NCBI GenBank assembly: GCA_018374635.1
Contig: JAHAEW010000037.1
Span: forward strand, 1 to 31,003
From: Clostridiales bacterium
Lineage (GTDB): Bacteria > Bacillota > Clostridia > Oscillospirales > Oscillospiraceae
DNA: 31,003 bases
Direction: 5' to 3'
Shown: positions 23,122 to 30,273 of the stretch, one piece after another
Layout of the letters: every line of letters begins with the position of its first letter
How positions within the stretch are numbered: position 1 is the stretch's first letter
Notes under the pieces: generated by a model
What the model was told of the DNA's origin: nothing
Seen by the model: the letters and a program-made list of their open reading frames with translations, nothing else
Databases searched by the model: none
Program-made: the position numbers and the translations under genes

Positions 23122-23227
23122 ATTATACCACACAATTCAATCTACCAGTAGATATATATTGCACAAATCTACCGGTAGATATTTGTACGGTATGCCGCTT
23201 GTTATCTACCGGTAGATATGCTATAAT
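23122..23227. promoter_or_regulatory. Divergent switch with three palindromic operators
   Basis: The 14-bp palindrome ATCTACCGGTAGAT occurs at 23167-23180 and 23204-23217 and, with one change, at 23140-23153. Minus strand: extended -10 TGGTATAAT (TATAAT at 23122-23127) with operator 1 over its -35 zone. Plus strand: TTGTTA (23199-23204), 17 nt, extended TGCTATAAT (23222-23227), with operator 3 filling the spacer. Binding would shut both promoters. The leader 23228-23333 holds no supported gene. Confidence 0.8.
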
Positions 23228-23333
23228 TCATAATGTCAAGAGGGACAGGCCCCCGGGAGCCCGCCACGCCGTTGAAATAGACGAAACCGCCGCAGTACCG
23301 GGGCATACCTGAAAAAATAAGGAGGTCAATACT

Positions 23334-23603
23334 ATGAGCATCACCGAACTGGAAATGAAAATCCGGGATCTGCGCCAGCTCCAAAATCTGATTGAAGAGG
23401 CTCAGGCAGAGGCCGAGCGCATCCGTGACGCCATCAAGGCCCACACGGGCGATTCCGAGGAGCTGCGTGCAGGTGAGTATAAAATTACCTGGAAGCCCGT
23501 CACAGCTTCCAGGCTGGACACTACGGCGCTGAAAGCTGCTTTGCCTGAGGTTGCGGCCCGCTTTACCCGTACCAGCACGTCTCGCCGCTTCCATGTCGCA
23601 TGA
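23334..23603 (+). CDS. Gp157/Gam-like small phage protein
   Basis: An 89-residue protein with an N-terminal coiled-coil (residues 3-37, ITELEMKIRDLRQLQNLIEEAQAEAE) and a C-terminal part with EELRAGEYKITWKPVTASRLDTTALKAALPE..ARFTRTSTSRRF, typical of small phage proteins related to siphovirus Gp157 or Gam-like nuclease inhibitors. Function is not proven. AAGGAGGT lies upstream. It is the first gene under the RHH-controlled rightward promoter. Confidence 0.6.
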   Translation: MSITELEMKIRDLRQLQNLIEEAQAEAERIRDAIKAHTGDSEELRAGEYKITWKPVTASRLDTTALKAALPEVAARFTRTSTSRRFHVA

Positions 23604-23607
23604 GAAA

Positions 23608-23651
23608 GGCCCCCATATCCCAGCCGACCAAAGCAAACGGATATGAGGGCC
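23608..23651. repeat. Hairpin between two small genes of the rightward unit
   Basis: A 13-bp stem with one mismatch (23608-23620/23639-23651), no U-tract. It may protect mRNA ends or weaken readthrough into the next gene. Confidence 0.6.
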
Positions 23652-23729
23652 ACCACCCAACACCCCACGGGCGCTGGTATCATCAGCATACCGCCTCTGC
23701 ACTCAAAAATCAAGGAGGACCACATACCA

Positions 23730-24008
23730 ATGAAGGAATTAAACAAGGACCAGGTTTCTGCGCTTTTTGCGCGTGAAGCCGTTCTTCTTGGAACCCATGA
23801 CCGTGTACCAGAATCCCGTGCTGTTGCATTGTTCGGAAAGGCCGCCGTGGACCATACCTTTTCTTTAAACAAGAGTAACCCCGGGCTTTATCTAAGTGGC
23901 TACGGCACAGGAGATTATACACTGTTCGCCTTGACGTTCTTAGGTTTCCAAGCCGCCGCAAGTTTTTATAATGTCCAGATTTTGCGAAACAATGAGACGC
24001 ATACATGA
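23730..24008 (+). CDS. Hypothetical protein of the element
   Basis: A 92-residue protein I do not recognise. It starts MKELNKDQVSALFAREAVLLG and has a Gly/Tyr-rich middle (GLYLSGYGTGDYT) and a hydrophobic C-terminal helix; no cysteines or known motif. AAGGAGGA is 10 nt before ATG 23730; the longer open frame from 23643 lacks a site. It is followed by a terminator and belongs to the RHH-controlled unit. Confidence 0.7.
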   Translation: MKELNKDQVSALFAREAVLLGTHDRVPESRAVALFGKAAVDHTFSLNKSNPGLYLSGYGTGDYTLFALTFLGFQAAASFYNVQILRNNETHT

Positions 24009-24040
24009 TCCGCCCTGCCGATGATGTACATATAGAACTA

Positions 24041-24079
24041 AGCCGTTCCGGCCTTATGGCCGGGGCGGCTCTGTTTTTT
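24041..24079 (+). terminator. Terminator of the rightward unit
   Basis: Arms AGCCGTTCCGGCC / GGCCGGGGCGGCT (24041-24053/24058-24070) are followed by CTGTTTTTTATT. It ends the plus-strand unit and faces the convergent XRE gene. Confidence 0.85.
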
Positions 24080-24293
24080 ATTCCCGCTGTTCTGTTCTTC
24101 CAAGGAGATAGTCCGTTGATACCCCGAATATGTCCGCAAGGATGCACACAGTTCCCGCGGACGGGTCAGCTTCTCCCCGCTCGTACAGTCCTATCATGTT
24201 TCGGCTGAGGCCGCATAGTTGAGAAAGGGCGCTCCTGGATATATGCTTTCTTTCCCGTAGCTCCTTAATTCTCCTTCGCAAGGTCCTATTCAC
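24078..24293 (-). CDS. XRE-family HTH regulator
   Basis: A 71-residue single-domain Cro/CI-type protein: RRIKELRERKHISRSALSQLCGLSRNMIGLYERGEADPSAGTVCILADIFGVSTDYLLG, with the helix-turn-helix at about residues 21-42. Start is a GTG with GCGAGG close upstream. An inverted repeat at 24316-24348 may be its operator. It may be an extra regulator of the sigma-like/rep leftward unit. Confidence 0.85.
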   Translation of the reverse strand: MNRTLRRRIKELRERKHISRSALSQLCGLSRNMIGLYERGEADPSAGTVCILADIFGVSTDYLLGRTEQRE

Positions 24294-24315
24294 AGCCTCG
24301 CCCCCATTTCTCGTT

Positions 24316-24348
24316 TGCCAAAAATTCTAAATTCCCAAGCGTTTGGCA
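24316..24348. promoter_or_regulatory. Inverted repeat upstream of the XRE gene
   Basis: TGCCAAA (24316-24322) and TTTGGCA (24342-24348) flank a 19-nt AT-rich centre, 23 bp upstream of the GTG start. Candidate operator. The rest of 24349-24575 shows no gene. Confidence 0.35.
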
Positions 24349-24575
24349 TTTTCTCCAGAAAGCAGAACGGCCAGCAAAAGCATCCTAACGGGCATCGCTG
24401 CGCGGCCTAGATCACCGCCCGCTCGTTCTATCAAAGAGCCAACCGCCCGGCTGCATCCGTATGGCCCCACGCTATACTCCAGGAGAGGGCTATCACTCCT
24501 CCCCCCAGCGAGCGGACGCCTGCCACCACTCCCCCGCCCTGAGCGGCTTTCACAGCCATCAGCACCGCCAGTTAT

Positions 24576-25172
24576 TCACAGGTACTCCAGTAACCCCCGG
24601 GACACGGCAGGCCGTCTCAGTGCCCGCAAGGCTTCGCGGTGTATCTTTGGATCAACAGGAACCCCGGCCCAATAGCGTAGGATTACCGCCCGGCGCTGGT
24701 CCTCTGGCAGTCCCACCAGGGCCTGCCGCACAGCTGTCCTCCTACGCTCTACAAAGTCCCGCTCCACCACCCGCTCCACATCCCGCTCCGCCGATTTATC
24801 CGGGATCACATCCGCTAGGAAGATCTGTTTCCCATCTCCGTCTCGTAGCGGCATTTCAAGCGACATGCTTGCTTGCAGCGGGTCCATTCTGTCCCGCTGG
24901 GTTCGCTGTCCTGACGACGCAGTAAACGCCGCTTTTAACCGCATGGCATACCAGGTGATGAAACGCCCTTCTGCGCGTTTCCAGCTTCCCAGGGCGTCCA
25001 GCATGGCTAAAAAGCCCACCTGGGCATAGTCCTCTATTTCCATGCCATGGCCGTGGTATGCTGCCCACTTTTTGCCCTGCTGCCATGCAAACCGCCGTAC
25101 CTGTTCCCACAGTTCCAGAACCTTTCCACGCTCCCCGCTCTGGATCATGCTTGCCAGCTCCTCATTGGTCAT
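24576..25172 (-). CDS. Sigma-70-like protein of the mobile element
   Basis: A 198-residue protein with sigma-factor layout. A region-2-like block reads ELWEQVRRFAWQQGKKWA...GHGMEIEDYAQVGFLAMLDALGSW..AEGRFITWYAMRLKAAF. The C-terminal part has a region-4-like ERRRTAVRQALVGLPEDQRRAVILRYWAGVPV but ends before a clear second recognition helix. Similar proteins are common in clostridial prophages and integrative elements, where they act as late-gene or packaging regulators. Start at 25172 overlaps the TGA of the ORF before it (ATGA); the site GGCGGGG is 9 nt upstream. Confidence 0.8.
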   Translation of the reverse strand: MTNEELASMIQSGERGKVLELWEQVRRFAWQQGKKWAAYHGHGMEIEDYAQVGFLAMLDALGSWKRAEGRFITWYAMRLKAAFTASSGQRTQRDRMDPLQASMSLEMPLRDGDGKQIFLADVIPDKSAERDVERVVERDFVERRRTAVRQALVGLPEDQRRAVILRYWAGVPVDPKIHREALRALRRPAVSRGLLEYL

Positions 25173-25390
25173 GTAGATACACCCCGCCTTTTCAAAACAG
25201 CTATGCTTTTCCCATATTTCCAAGCGCATGGAAATTTCCCACACTGCTCCACTTCTTCTAGGGGAAGAACATCCCCACCGTCCACAGCACTCCCACGCTC
25301 CTCCGCTGGAGCGGGAGGAACATGGGCCACCCCGCGCCGCCCCGCTGGAGGGGAAGGCCGCCAACCCGTACCGGCCAAGCTGCGGCCCAT
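25169..25390 (-). CDS. Possible small ORF coupled to the sigma-like gene
   Basis: A 73-residue reading frame, Pro-rich at the start and charged later (DGGDVLPLEEVEQCGKFPC), no known motif. Its stop overlaps the sigma-like ATG by 4 nt, the main reason to take it seriously. The frame stays open upstream to a TAG near 25495 with protein-like content but no start codon, so the gene may be frameshifted at its 5' end. 25391-25657 otherwise holds no gene; a rolling-circle origin could lie here. Confidence 0.35.
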   Translation of the reverse strand: MGRSLAGTGWRPSPPAGRRGVAHVPPAPAEERGSAVDGGDVLPLEEVEQCGKFPCAWKYGKSIAVLKRRGVST

Positions 25391-25657
25391 TCTCTCGGCC
25401 CACTCTGGATATACCGGGCGGTCAGGAGCGCAATAATGCCAGGATGTTACCCGCCATCTACCGCCGGATAGAGACCTCTTGCTAAGGTGTTTTCCAAATT
25501 TCTACCACCTGGCTTCAGATGAACCGCGCCCGTGCGCCTCCGCGCAAGGATCTTAGCAAATCTTATCCTGTTTTCGCCTCTAGCATAGCGCACTGCGTGG
25601 GGGCAATCAATGCCCAAACCGCCGATTCTACATACCCTGTTCTAAAGTTATATCTTA

Positions 25658-26416
25658 TTATAAACAAGACATAAGAGGCCACGGCTCGCGCTTTTGCGGG
25701 CGTTCCTCTTCCCAGTATTTAGGCGGAATATAATATTTAATATAGCAGTAGCTCCCGAACTCTGTAACCTTTTCCTCCTTTTCCAATACATGCGCACCGA
25801 TGGGCGCGGTCAATGTTTCATCGTTGTCCACATAGCTGTATGTAACCTTTGGCTTTTCCAAATTTTTACTTGCCGTCCACAACTGCGCCCCCACCGGTCG
25901 GCCTTCTACACCTTCTTTTGTCATGTACTCTGCCCAAGTCACATATTCCCGGCATCCAAGGTATTCAATGTCAATCACATCCCCATAGGGCCACAGGCTG
26001 CGGATTGTCTCAATATCCCGCTCGGTAGCGTTCATGATAATATGATGGTGTAATTTACCGTCCCCGTGCTTTTCCTCCGTGACGTAAATATACTTAAATG
26101 GAATCCCTACGGATTTTCTGTATTCCCTCATGTTCCGTAGGAATTTGCGCACATTGATTACCGCTCCTTTTCGATTGTCCGGAAGATCTTTTAAGCGATA
26201 GGTCAATGTGAGGAACAGATCATGACGTTTGAAGTTGGCCGCTATCGACATTTCCAACTTTCCCCGCGCTGTTTTGTCGTTCATGGCCTTTTGCGCGGCA
26301 CTTGTCATCCGGGACTTTGCCGCCCGCACCCGTGCTCCGTCCCTGGGTTCCGGAGCTGTGTAAATCACCGTCTTTACCAAGTCACCGGCCACTATGGTTT
26401 TTTTCCGCTTTGCCAT
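25658..26416 (-). CDS. rep: Rolling-circle replication initiator (HUH Rep)
   Basis: A 252-residue HUH-type Rep. Motif 1 is FLTLTY (68-73), motif 2 is KLHHHIIMN with His123-125 as metal ligands, and motif 3 is probably Y164 in YMTK (Y-x-x-K), the residue that would cleave the origin and stay linked to the 5' end. The overall shape matches the G2P/ORF2-type replication-associated family of small phages and clostridial elements. AAGGGAG lies before the start. It suggests the excised element replicates as a circle through ssDNA; with no separate relaxase seen, Rep could also serve in transfer, which is speculative. Confidence 0.85.
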   Translation of the reverse strand: MAKRKKTIVAGDLVKTVIYTAPEPRDGARVRAAKSRMTSAAQKAMNDKTARGKLEMSIAANFKRHDLFLTLTYRLKDLPDNRKGAVINVRKFLRNMREYRKSVGIPFKYIYVTEEKHGDGKLHHHIIMNATERDIETIRSLWPYGDVIDIEYLGCREYVTWAEYMTKEGVEGRPVGAQLWTASKNLEKPKVTYSYVDNDETLTAPIGAHVLEKEEKVTEFGSYCYIKYYIPPKYWEEERPQKREPWPLMSCL

Positions 26417-26479
26417 ACTCTGCTCCCTTCTCTGGTGTAATCGCTACTTTGCTGTTCCGGTGTCCTGGCTCTGGCATAC

Positions 26480-26884
26480 TTACTTAAAGAAACATAAGTC
26501 CGCGCCATCAACAGGGAAACGGTAATATCTGCCGGGAATCCCCCAAAACCACGTGCCCCGCTCTATTCCTTCAGGTCCGAGAATTACAATGGTTTCATTA
26601 CGCCCGTCCACGATTCCCGCTGACCCGGAGGAATATTCAGGGCGCTCCAGGTATACCGCCCGTCCGTGCATCCGCTTCAGATGTTCCCTGGTCAGAGGCG
26701 GGTTTTCCATCCGCAGGGCCGCATATCTGGCCGCCTCCAATGCTGCTTCCAGTATGGCCCGTTCCCGTTCCTGCGCTTCTCTGCTGCGCTGGTTGTCAAA
26801 GGGTATGTTTCTCATCGCCTTTAGTGCTTTTACCGTATTGCGGTAATCCTCTGCCGTGTATGTCAGGTATTGGTCCATGCTCAT
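26480..26884 (-). CDS. Hypothetical protein of the element
   Basis: A 134-residue protein, not recognised. N-terminal half is helical and charged (RSREAQERERAILEAALEAARYAALRM); the C-terminal half is Gly/Trp-rich (GTWFWGIPGRYYRFPVDGADLCFF) and beta-like. Two near-adjacent start codons (26884 and 26878) share AGAGGA; either may be used. It lies 63 nt upstream of rep in the same direction, so probably co-transcribed. Confidence 0.7.
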   Translation of the reverse strand: MSMDQYLTYTAEDYRNTVKALKAMRNIPFDNQRSREAQERERAILEAALEAARYAALRMENPPLTREHLKRMHGRAVYLERPEYSSGSAGIVDGRNETIVILGPEGIERGTWFWGIPGRYYRFPVDGADLCFFK

Positions 26885-26905
26885 TCTGTCCTCTGTTTAA
26901 ACGTC

Positions 26906-26938
26906 TGCGGGGGTAGGGCGCTCTCCCATACCCCCGCA
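26906..26938. repeat. Hairpin after the first duplicated ORF (copy 1)
   Basis: TGCGGGGGTA/TACCCCCGCA (26906-26915/26929-26938) with inner GGG/CCC. The same design recurs at 27471-27503 after the paralogous gene, so the hairpin is part of the duplicated block. No U-tract. Confidence 0.7.
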
Positions 26939-26953
26939 TATTTCCCGTTTCTC

Positions 26954-27166
26954 CTATTTCGCGGCTCCGTTCTTGGCTGCTCTTACGCCTTTTGCCCGCC
27001 CATACTCAAAAGCATGGCACAAGGCATCCATAGGAGTCTTTTCGACCATATCGCGGAGCGCCATCATTTCTGCAATGTCCATTTGATACGGTGTGGAATC
27101 TCTGTATGTAACCCCGGTGAGCTCAATATAGCGGCGCATTTTCTCCAGACAGGTCATACCTTGCAC
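26954..27166 (-). CDS. Small conserved element protein, paralogue A
   Basis: A 70-residue protein beginning MTCLEKMRRYIELTGVTYRDSTPYQMDIAEM and ending KNGAAK; mostly helical, no known motif. It differs from the 27519-27722 product at only about ten positions. GGGGGTG lies upstream of the ATG. Function unknown. It is one half of a local duplication that also includes the downstream hairpin. Confidence 0.75.
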   Translation of the reverse strand: MQGMTCLEKMRRYIELTGVTYRDSTPYQMDIAEMMALRDMVEKTPMDALCHAFEYGRAKGVRAAKNGAAK

Positions 27167-27171
27167 CCCCT

Positions 27172-27360
27172 TTACCGTGTCAGACTTCCAGCGGGCCGCT
27201 GGTGCGTGCTCCGCCTGGTCCGGGAACTCCGCATGGTGCTGTTCCCGAAATGGCCTGCCTGGTGCTCACAACGCCGGACAGGCTCTTTTGTGTCCTTACA
27301 GTCGCAACGCTCGCCCGGATCCAGATGCGCCCCGCAATTCGGGCATACTTTAAAATACAT
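27172..27360 (-). CDS. Small zinc-ribbon protein
   Basis: A 62-residue protein starting MYFKVCPNCGAHLDPGERCDCKD: two knuckles, CPNCG and CDC, suit a single zinc ribbon seen in many clostridial mobile elements. The C-terminal part (residues 25-62) is basic and unlike the usual Glu/Lys helix, so the end may be altered. AAAGGAGG is 8 nt before ATG 27360. It sits between the two duplicated ORFs. Confidence 0.65.
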   Translation of the reverse strand: MYFKVCPNCGAHLDPGERCDCKDTKEPVRRCEHQAGHFGNSTMRSSRTRRSTHQRPAGSLTR

Positions 27361-27470
27361 AGAAAAGCCTCCTTTTCTGAAATTCACAATCGCTTGGCAA
27401 TTTACCAGGCCCATACACAGGTACGCCGCACCCATCAGGGCCAACCGGCAACCGTGCGTTCCAAAACGCC

Positions 27471-27503
27471 TACGGGGGTACGGCGATTTGCCATACCCCC
27501 GTA
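27471..27503. repeat. Hairpin after the second duplicated ORF (copy 2)
   Basis: TACGGGGGTA/TACCCCCGTA (27471-27480/27494-27503). The loop and stem positions match the copy at 26906-26938 with compensatory change (GC to AT pair at the base), which suggests the stem itself is maintained. Confidence 0.7.
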
Positions 27504-27518
27504 TGTTTTCCTTATCTT

Positions 27519-27722
27519 CTATTTTGCAGCTCCGTTTTTGGCAGCTATCACACCCTTTGCCCGCCCATACTCAAAAGCAAGGCACAAAGCGTCCATAGGA
27601 GTCTTTTCCACCAGAGCGCGGAGTTCCAGCATTTCTGCAATGTTCATTTGATACGGGGTAGAATCGCTGTATGTAACCCTAGTAAGTTCAATATAGCGGC
27701 GCATTTTCTCCAGACAGGTCAT
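27519..27722 (-). CDS. Small conserved element protein, paralogue B
   Basis: A 67-residue protein almost identical in layout to paralogue A (MTCLEKMRRYIELTRVTYSDSTPYQMNIAEML... ending AAKNGAAK). GGGGGCG lies upstream. The two copies keep reading frame and hairpin, so both are probably expressed. Function unknown. Confidence 0.75.
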   Translation of the reverse strand: MTCLEKMRRYIELTRVTYSDSTPYQMNIAEMLELRALVEKTPMDALCLAFEYGRAKGVIAAKNGAAK

Positions 27723-27815
27723 ACTTGCGCCCCCTTTCCCACGATAGAACGTACAATGTGGAGCACAAGGGACAGTTGCCGGGCATTGGCCCGCTCTGTC
27801 AAAGTCTCAATTCCC

Positions 27816-28169
27816 TTAAAATTCAATTTGACAATCTCCCTCTGCCTCTGTAAAATAGAGACGTGAAATACTTGCTTGACCGCTTTTTTTCACCTGCCGT
27901 TGGGGTGTCGTTACCACCTCAACGGCTTTCTTTTTGCCCAAAATCCGCCCGCTCGAGCGGGTTTGCCCTGTCTTATGCGGCCCTCTGGCCCGCCTTCTGC
28001 GGTAGCCTGTCCCTCCCAGACGTGCCAGGAGCAGGGGAACACCGGGCAGGAGAACCCCCCCCACCAGCAGGGCAACCATACCGCCCGAGCAATCTGCCAG
28101 GCCGTCCGCACAGGCCGCCAGCACCAGCACCAGGCAGAAGGAGATACCCTCCAGTGCCGATTCCCTCAT
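27816..28169 (-). CDS. Small membrane protein of the element
   Basis: A 117-residue protein with two adjacent hydrophobic segments (about residues 8-21, ISFCLVLVLAACAD, and 28-46, GMVALLVGGVLLPGVPLLL) followed by a very basic tail. Not recognised. Its ATG overlaps the TGA of the HTH gene (ATGA), so the two are coupled. Topology suggests a short hairpin in the membrane with a cytosolic basic tail. Confidence 0.6.
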   Translation of the reverse strand: MRESALEGISFCLVLVLAACADGLADCSGGMVALLVGGVLLPGVPLLLARLGGTGYRRRRARGPHKTGQTRSSGRILGKKKAVEVVTTPQRQVKKSGQASISRLYFTEAEGDCQIEF

Positions 28170-28420
28170 GCCCTTGCCTTCTTTCGGCCTGCGGCCCTGA
28201 TATCGGTCACCTTGTCGGGCATCTGGGCCGGTTCCGACTCCTCTGTCGTGGCCCCAAGACTGCGCAGGAGGGCGGGAATGTTGATGTAATAGACCCGGCC
28301 GCTCTTGACGTGGGGCACAGTGCCGTCCCAGCAGCCCCGGCGCAGATAGTACATGGACAGCCCTGTGGTCTTGCACGCCTGCTCAATGGTCTGGAACGGC
28401 GTCTGCTTTTGTGCTGACAT
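28166..28420 (-). CDS. Excisionase-like (MerR-type) HTH protein
   Basis: An 84-residue protein with a winged-helix excisionase-type domain: TIEQACKTTGLSMYYLRRGCWDGTVPHVKSGRVYYINIPALLRSL. Such proteins bend DNA at att sites and direct integrases toward excision. AAAGGAG is 8 nt before the ATG. It lies in the leftward unit that starts at the XRE switch, opposite to int, as in many integrative elements. A plain regulator is also possible. Confidence 0.7.
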   Translation of the reverse strand: MSAQKQTPFQTIEQACKTTGLSMYYLRRGCWDGTVPHVKSGRVYYINIPALLRSLGATTEESEPAQMPDKVTDIRAAGRKKARA

Positions 28421-28458
28421 GGTTCATTCTCCTTTCCTGCGTCCAAGTTGGACACACC

Positions 28459-28701
28459 TTATTGGGATTCATCTTCGTTTTTGTCATATCCTACTGCATC
28501 GGTACTAGCGAGCGGAACCGTCAATTCATTTACCGAACACCCTAAAATAGCAGAAATTTCAAGTAGCCTTTTTACGGTAGGTGTTCTTTTTCCAGATTCA
28601 TACTGAGAGATGGTGTTCTGCGATGCATTGATCGCTCCGGCCAATTCCTTTTGAGTCATTCCCACAGCCATGCGATACTGTTTAATTCTTTCTGCAAGCA
28701 T
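28459..28701 (-). CDS. XRE-family HTH protein (Cro-like)
   Basis: An 80-residue Cro/CI-type protein: RIKQYRMAVGMTQKELAGAINASQNTISQYESGKRTPTVKRLLEISAILGCSVNELT, with the HTH at about residues 17-37 and a short polar tail. GGAGGG precedes the start. It is divergent from the larger XRE repressor at 28862 and shares its operator region, giving a CI/Cro-like layout. Confidence 0.88.
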   Translation of the reverse strand: MLAERIKQYRMAVGMTQKELAGAINASQNTISQYESGKRTPTVKRLLEISAILGCSVNELTVPLASTDAVGYDKNEDESQ

Positions 28702-28717
28702 ACAATTGCCCTCCGTT

Positions 28718-28834
28718 TTATCGCATATCGGAATATTATCCCGTTATGCGATTATATTAGCAGATACATTCCCGCTTGTCAATCCCAAATTGCGATAATT
28801 TTCTATTGTTTTTTATCTCCCGCTGTGATATTAT
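28718..28834. promoter_or_regulatory. CI/Cro-like divergent switch
   Basis: Minus strand: perfect TTGACA (28777-28782), 17 nt, TAATAT (28754-28759). Plus strand: TTGTTT (28806-28811), 17 nt, extended TGATATTAT (28829-28834). The half-site TTATCGCA or its complement occurs at 28718-28727, 28745-28754 and 28790-28799; the middle one abuts the minus-strand -10, and the first two form an inverted pair. They are candidate XRE operators. Confidence 0.65.
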
Positions 28835-28861
28835 TGACTTGTAATAAAGGAAGTGATGTTT

Positions 28862-29347
28862 ATGGAACAAAAAAACCGTATAGCAGAACTTAGGAAGATG
28901 CGTGGATATAGCCAGGCACGCTTAGCGAAATTGATTGGTGTTGCTCAAAATACAATAAGTAATTGGGAGCAGGGTAAGAGAGAGCCGGATTATACTTCTC
29001 TCAAAAAGTTAGCATATTATCTTGATTGCACTGTTGATTATTTACTTGGCGGTTCATCGTTTGGTGTCACATATGTCTTTTCTCCATTAGATTTTGATGA
29101 TTTTCCTGACTGTTACGCCGAAAAGCTATCAAACGATGAACTTAAGCAACTAAAAACACTCCTCGACTTGCTGTATAAGAGCGCTGAAAACGCCCCCGAC
29201 CATTCAGCGATTCCTGACGTCTTAACCAATAGCGGTACGCTTATAATGCACCATTTTTTGAAGCTGAACGACAAAGGAAGAAAAGAAGCTACAAAACGCA
29301 CCGAGGAACTCACCCTACTGCCTGAATATTCTGACAATAACGATTAA
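28862..29347 (+). CDS. XRE-family repressor (CI-like)
   Basis: A 161-residue protein: N-terminal HTH (IAELRKMRGYSQARLAKLIGVAQNTISNWEQGKREPDYTSLKKLAYYLDCTVDYLLG) and a ~95-residue C-terminal region without a peptidase Ser/Lys pair that I can see, so induction is probably not by RecA-stimulated self-cleavage. The chosen ATG has AAAGGAAG 8 nt upstream. It probably keeps the element quiescent by repressing the leftward promoter. Lower GC than its neighbours. Confidence 0.85.
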   Translation: MEQKNRIAELRKMRGYSQARLAKLIGVAQNTISNWEQGKREPDYTSLKKLAYYLDCTVDYLLGGSSFGVTYVFSPLDFDDFPDCYAEKLSNDELKQLKTLLDLLYKSAENAPDHSAIPDVLTNSGTLIMHHFLKLNDKGRKEATKRTEELTLLPEYSDNND

Positions 29348-29364
29348 ACTATGACATAACAAAA

Positions 29365-29461
29365 CCCGTCCCGGCGCTGCAACACCGGGACGGGCAAGAC
29401 GCAACAGACCCCACAGACAAAGATAGGCCCTGTATGCCTTCTCATTGTATCACACAGGGCC
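29365..29461. terminator. Two hairpins between the repressor and int
   Basis: A 10-bp perfect stem (29365-29374/29385-29394) follows the repressor gene; an 8-bp stem (29426-29433/29454-29461) lies before int. Neither has a full U-tract; the first is the likely end of the repressor mRNA. Confidence 0.5.
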
Positions 29462-29479
29462 GGGAAAGGAAATGATTTT

Positions 29480-30247
29480 ATGCCTTCCACCCGGAAAATG
29501 ACCAACAAGGCCGGGGATTCCTTCTATGAGATCCGGGTCAGCCGTGGCCGGAGCGCAGCTCCTCTGTCCATGCGGTGGTATCCACCCACAGGCTGGGGCC
29601 AGCGGGCCATAGACCGGGAACTCTCCAAGGTCACCGCCGACTTTGAGCGCCGCTGCCAGGCTGGGGAGATTATCAGCCGGTCAGAGCGGCACGAGCGGGA
29701 AGCTGATGCCCGGCGGGCCGCCGCCAGGATCCAGACCTTGAAGCAGTACAGCGAGGATGTTTTCATGCCCGCCAAGACCATTTCCATCTCAGAGAACAGC
29801 CGAAGCAGCTTCCAGGGGATGCTTGACAAGTGGATCTATCCCGCCCTGGGGGATCTGAAGCTGCCGGACATTACCCCCGCCAATATTACCGCCCTGCTGC
29901 GGGCCCTTCGCTCGGAGCAAGCCGCCCAGGCCATCAGCTCCTATGTCTTTACCCAGGACGGCAGCCCGGAGCCGATGCATCCTCAAAGCCCTACACGCTA
30001 CCTGAAGAAGTTCGCCAAACGCTACAACGTCCCAGATCTCCACCCCCACAAACTGCGCCACACCTTTGCCAGTATTGCCATCACGAGCGGGGCAGACGTG
30101 GCCAGCGTGTCTGAGAAGCTGGGCCACAGTGACAAGGCGGTCACGCTGCGGATGTACACCCATGCCGATCAGGAGAGCATGAAGCGGGCCAGTCAGATTT
30201 TCCGGGACGCCCTCAAACAGGACACGAAAAAAGCCGGGCAGGGTTGA
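29480..30247 (+). pseudogene. int: Tyrosine integrase with in-frame internal deletion
   Basis: A 255-residue reading frame of a tyrosine recombinase whose relatives run to about 370-400 residues. It keeps the N-terminal arm-binding domain (EIRVSRGR...RWYPPTGWGQRAIDRELSKV), the core-binding domain to ITPANITALL, then jumps at residue ~140 to ALRSEQAAQAISSYVFTQDGSPEPMHPQSPTRYLKKF. Present: HxxR (H190, R193), His216 (GHSD) and Tyr226 (MYTHAD). Absent: the first catalytic Arg box (RxGE), the catalytic Lys hairpin and the second half of the core domain. The frame is intact and AAAGGAAATG precedes the ATG, but activity is very unlikely. The join is at GCCCTGCTG, 29891-29899. Confidence 0.85.
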
Positions 30248-30267
30248 CCTGTCCGGCTCCGTTTTTT
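30232..30267 (+). terminator. Terminator of int
   Basis: AGCCGGGCAGG/CCTGTCCGGCT (30232-30242/30248-30258) with a 5-base loop is followed by CCGTTTTTT. It overlaps the last codons of int. Confidence 0.88.
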
Positions 30268-30273
30268 GCCCCC

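Noticed and set aside
23140..23217. Three spaced repeats considered as a mini-CRISPR
   Set aside because: Repeats are 14-bp palindromes at unequal spacing inside promoters; no cas genes and too short. Operators fit better.
24572..24580. Perfect DnaA box TTATTCACA
   Set aside because: Single copy at the end of the sigma-like gene; expected by chance and no cluster or AT-rich unwinding region nearby.
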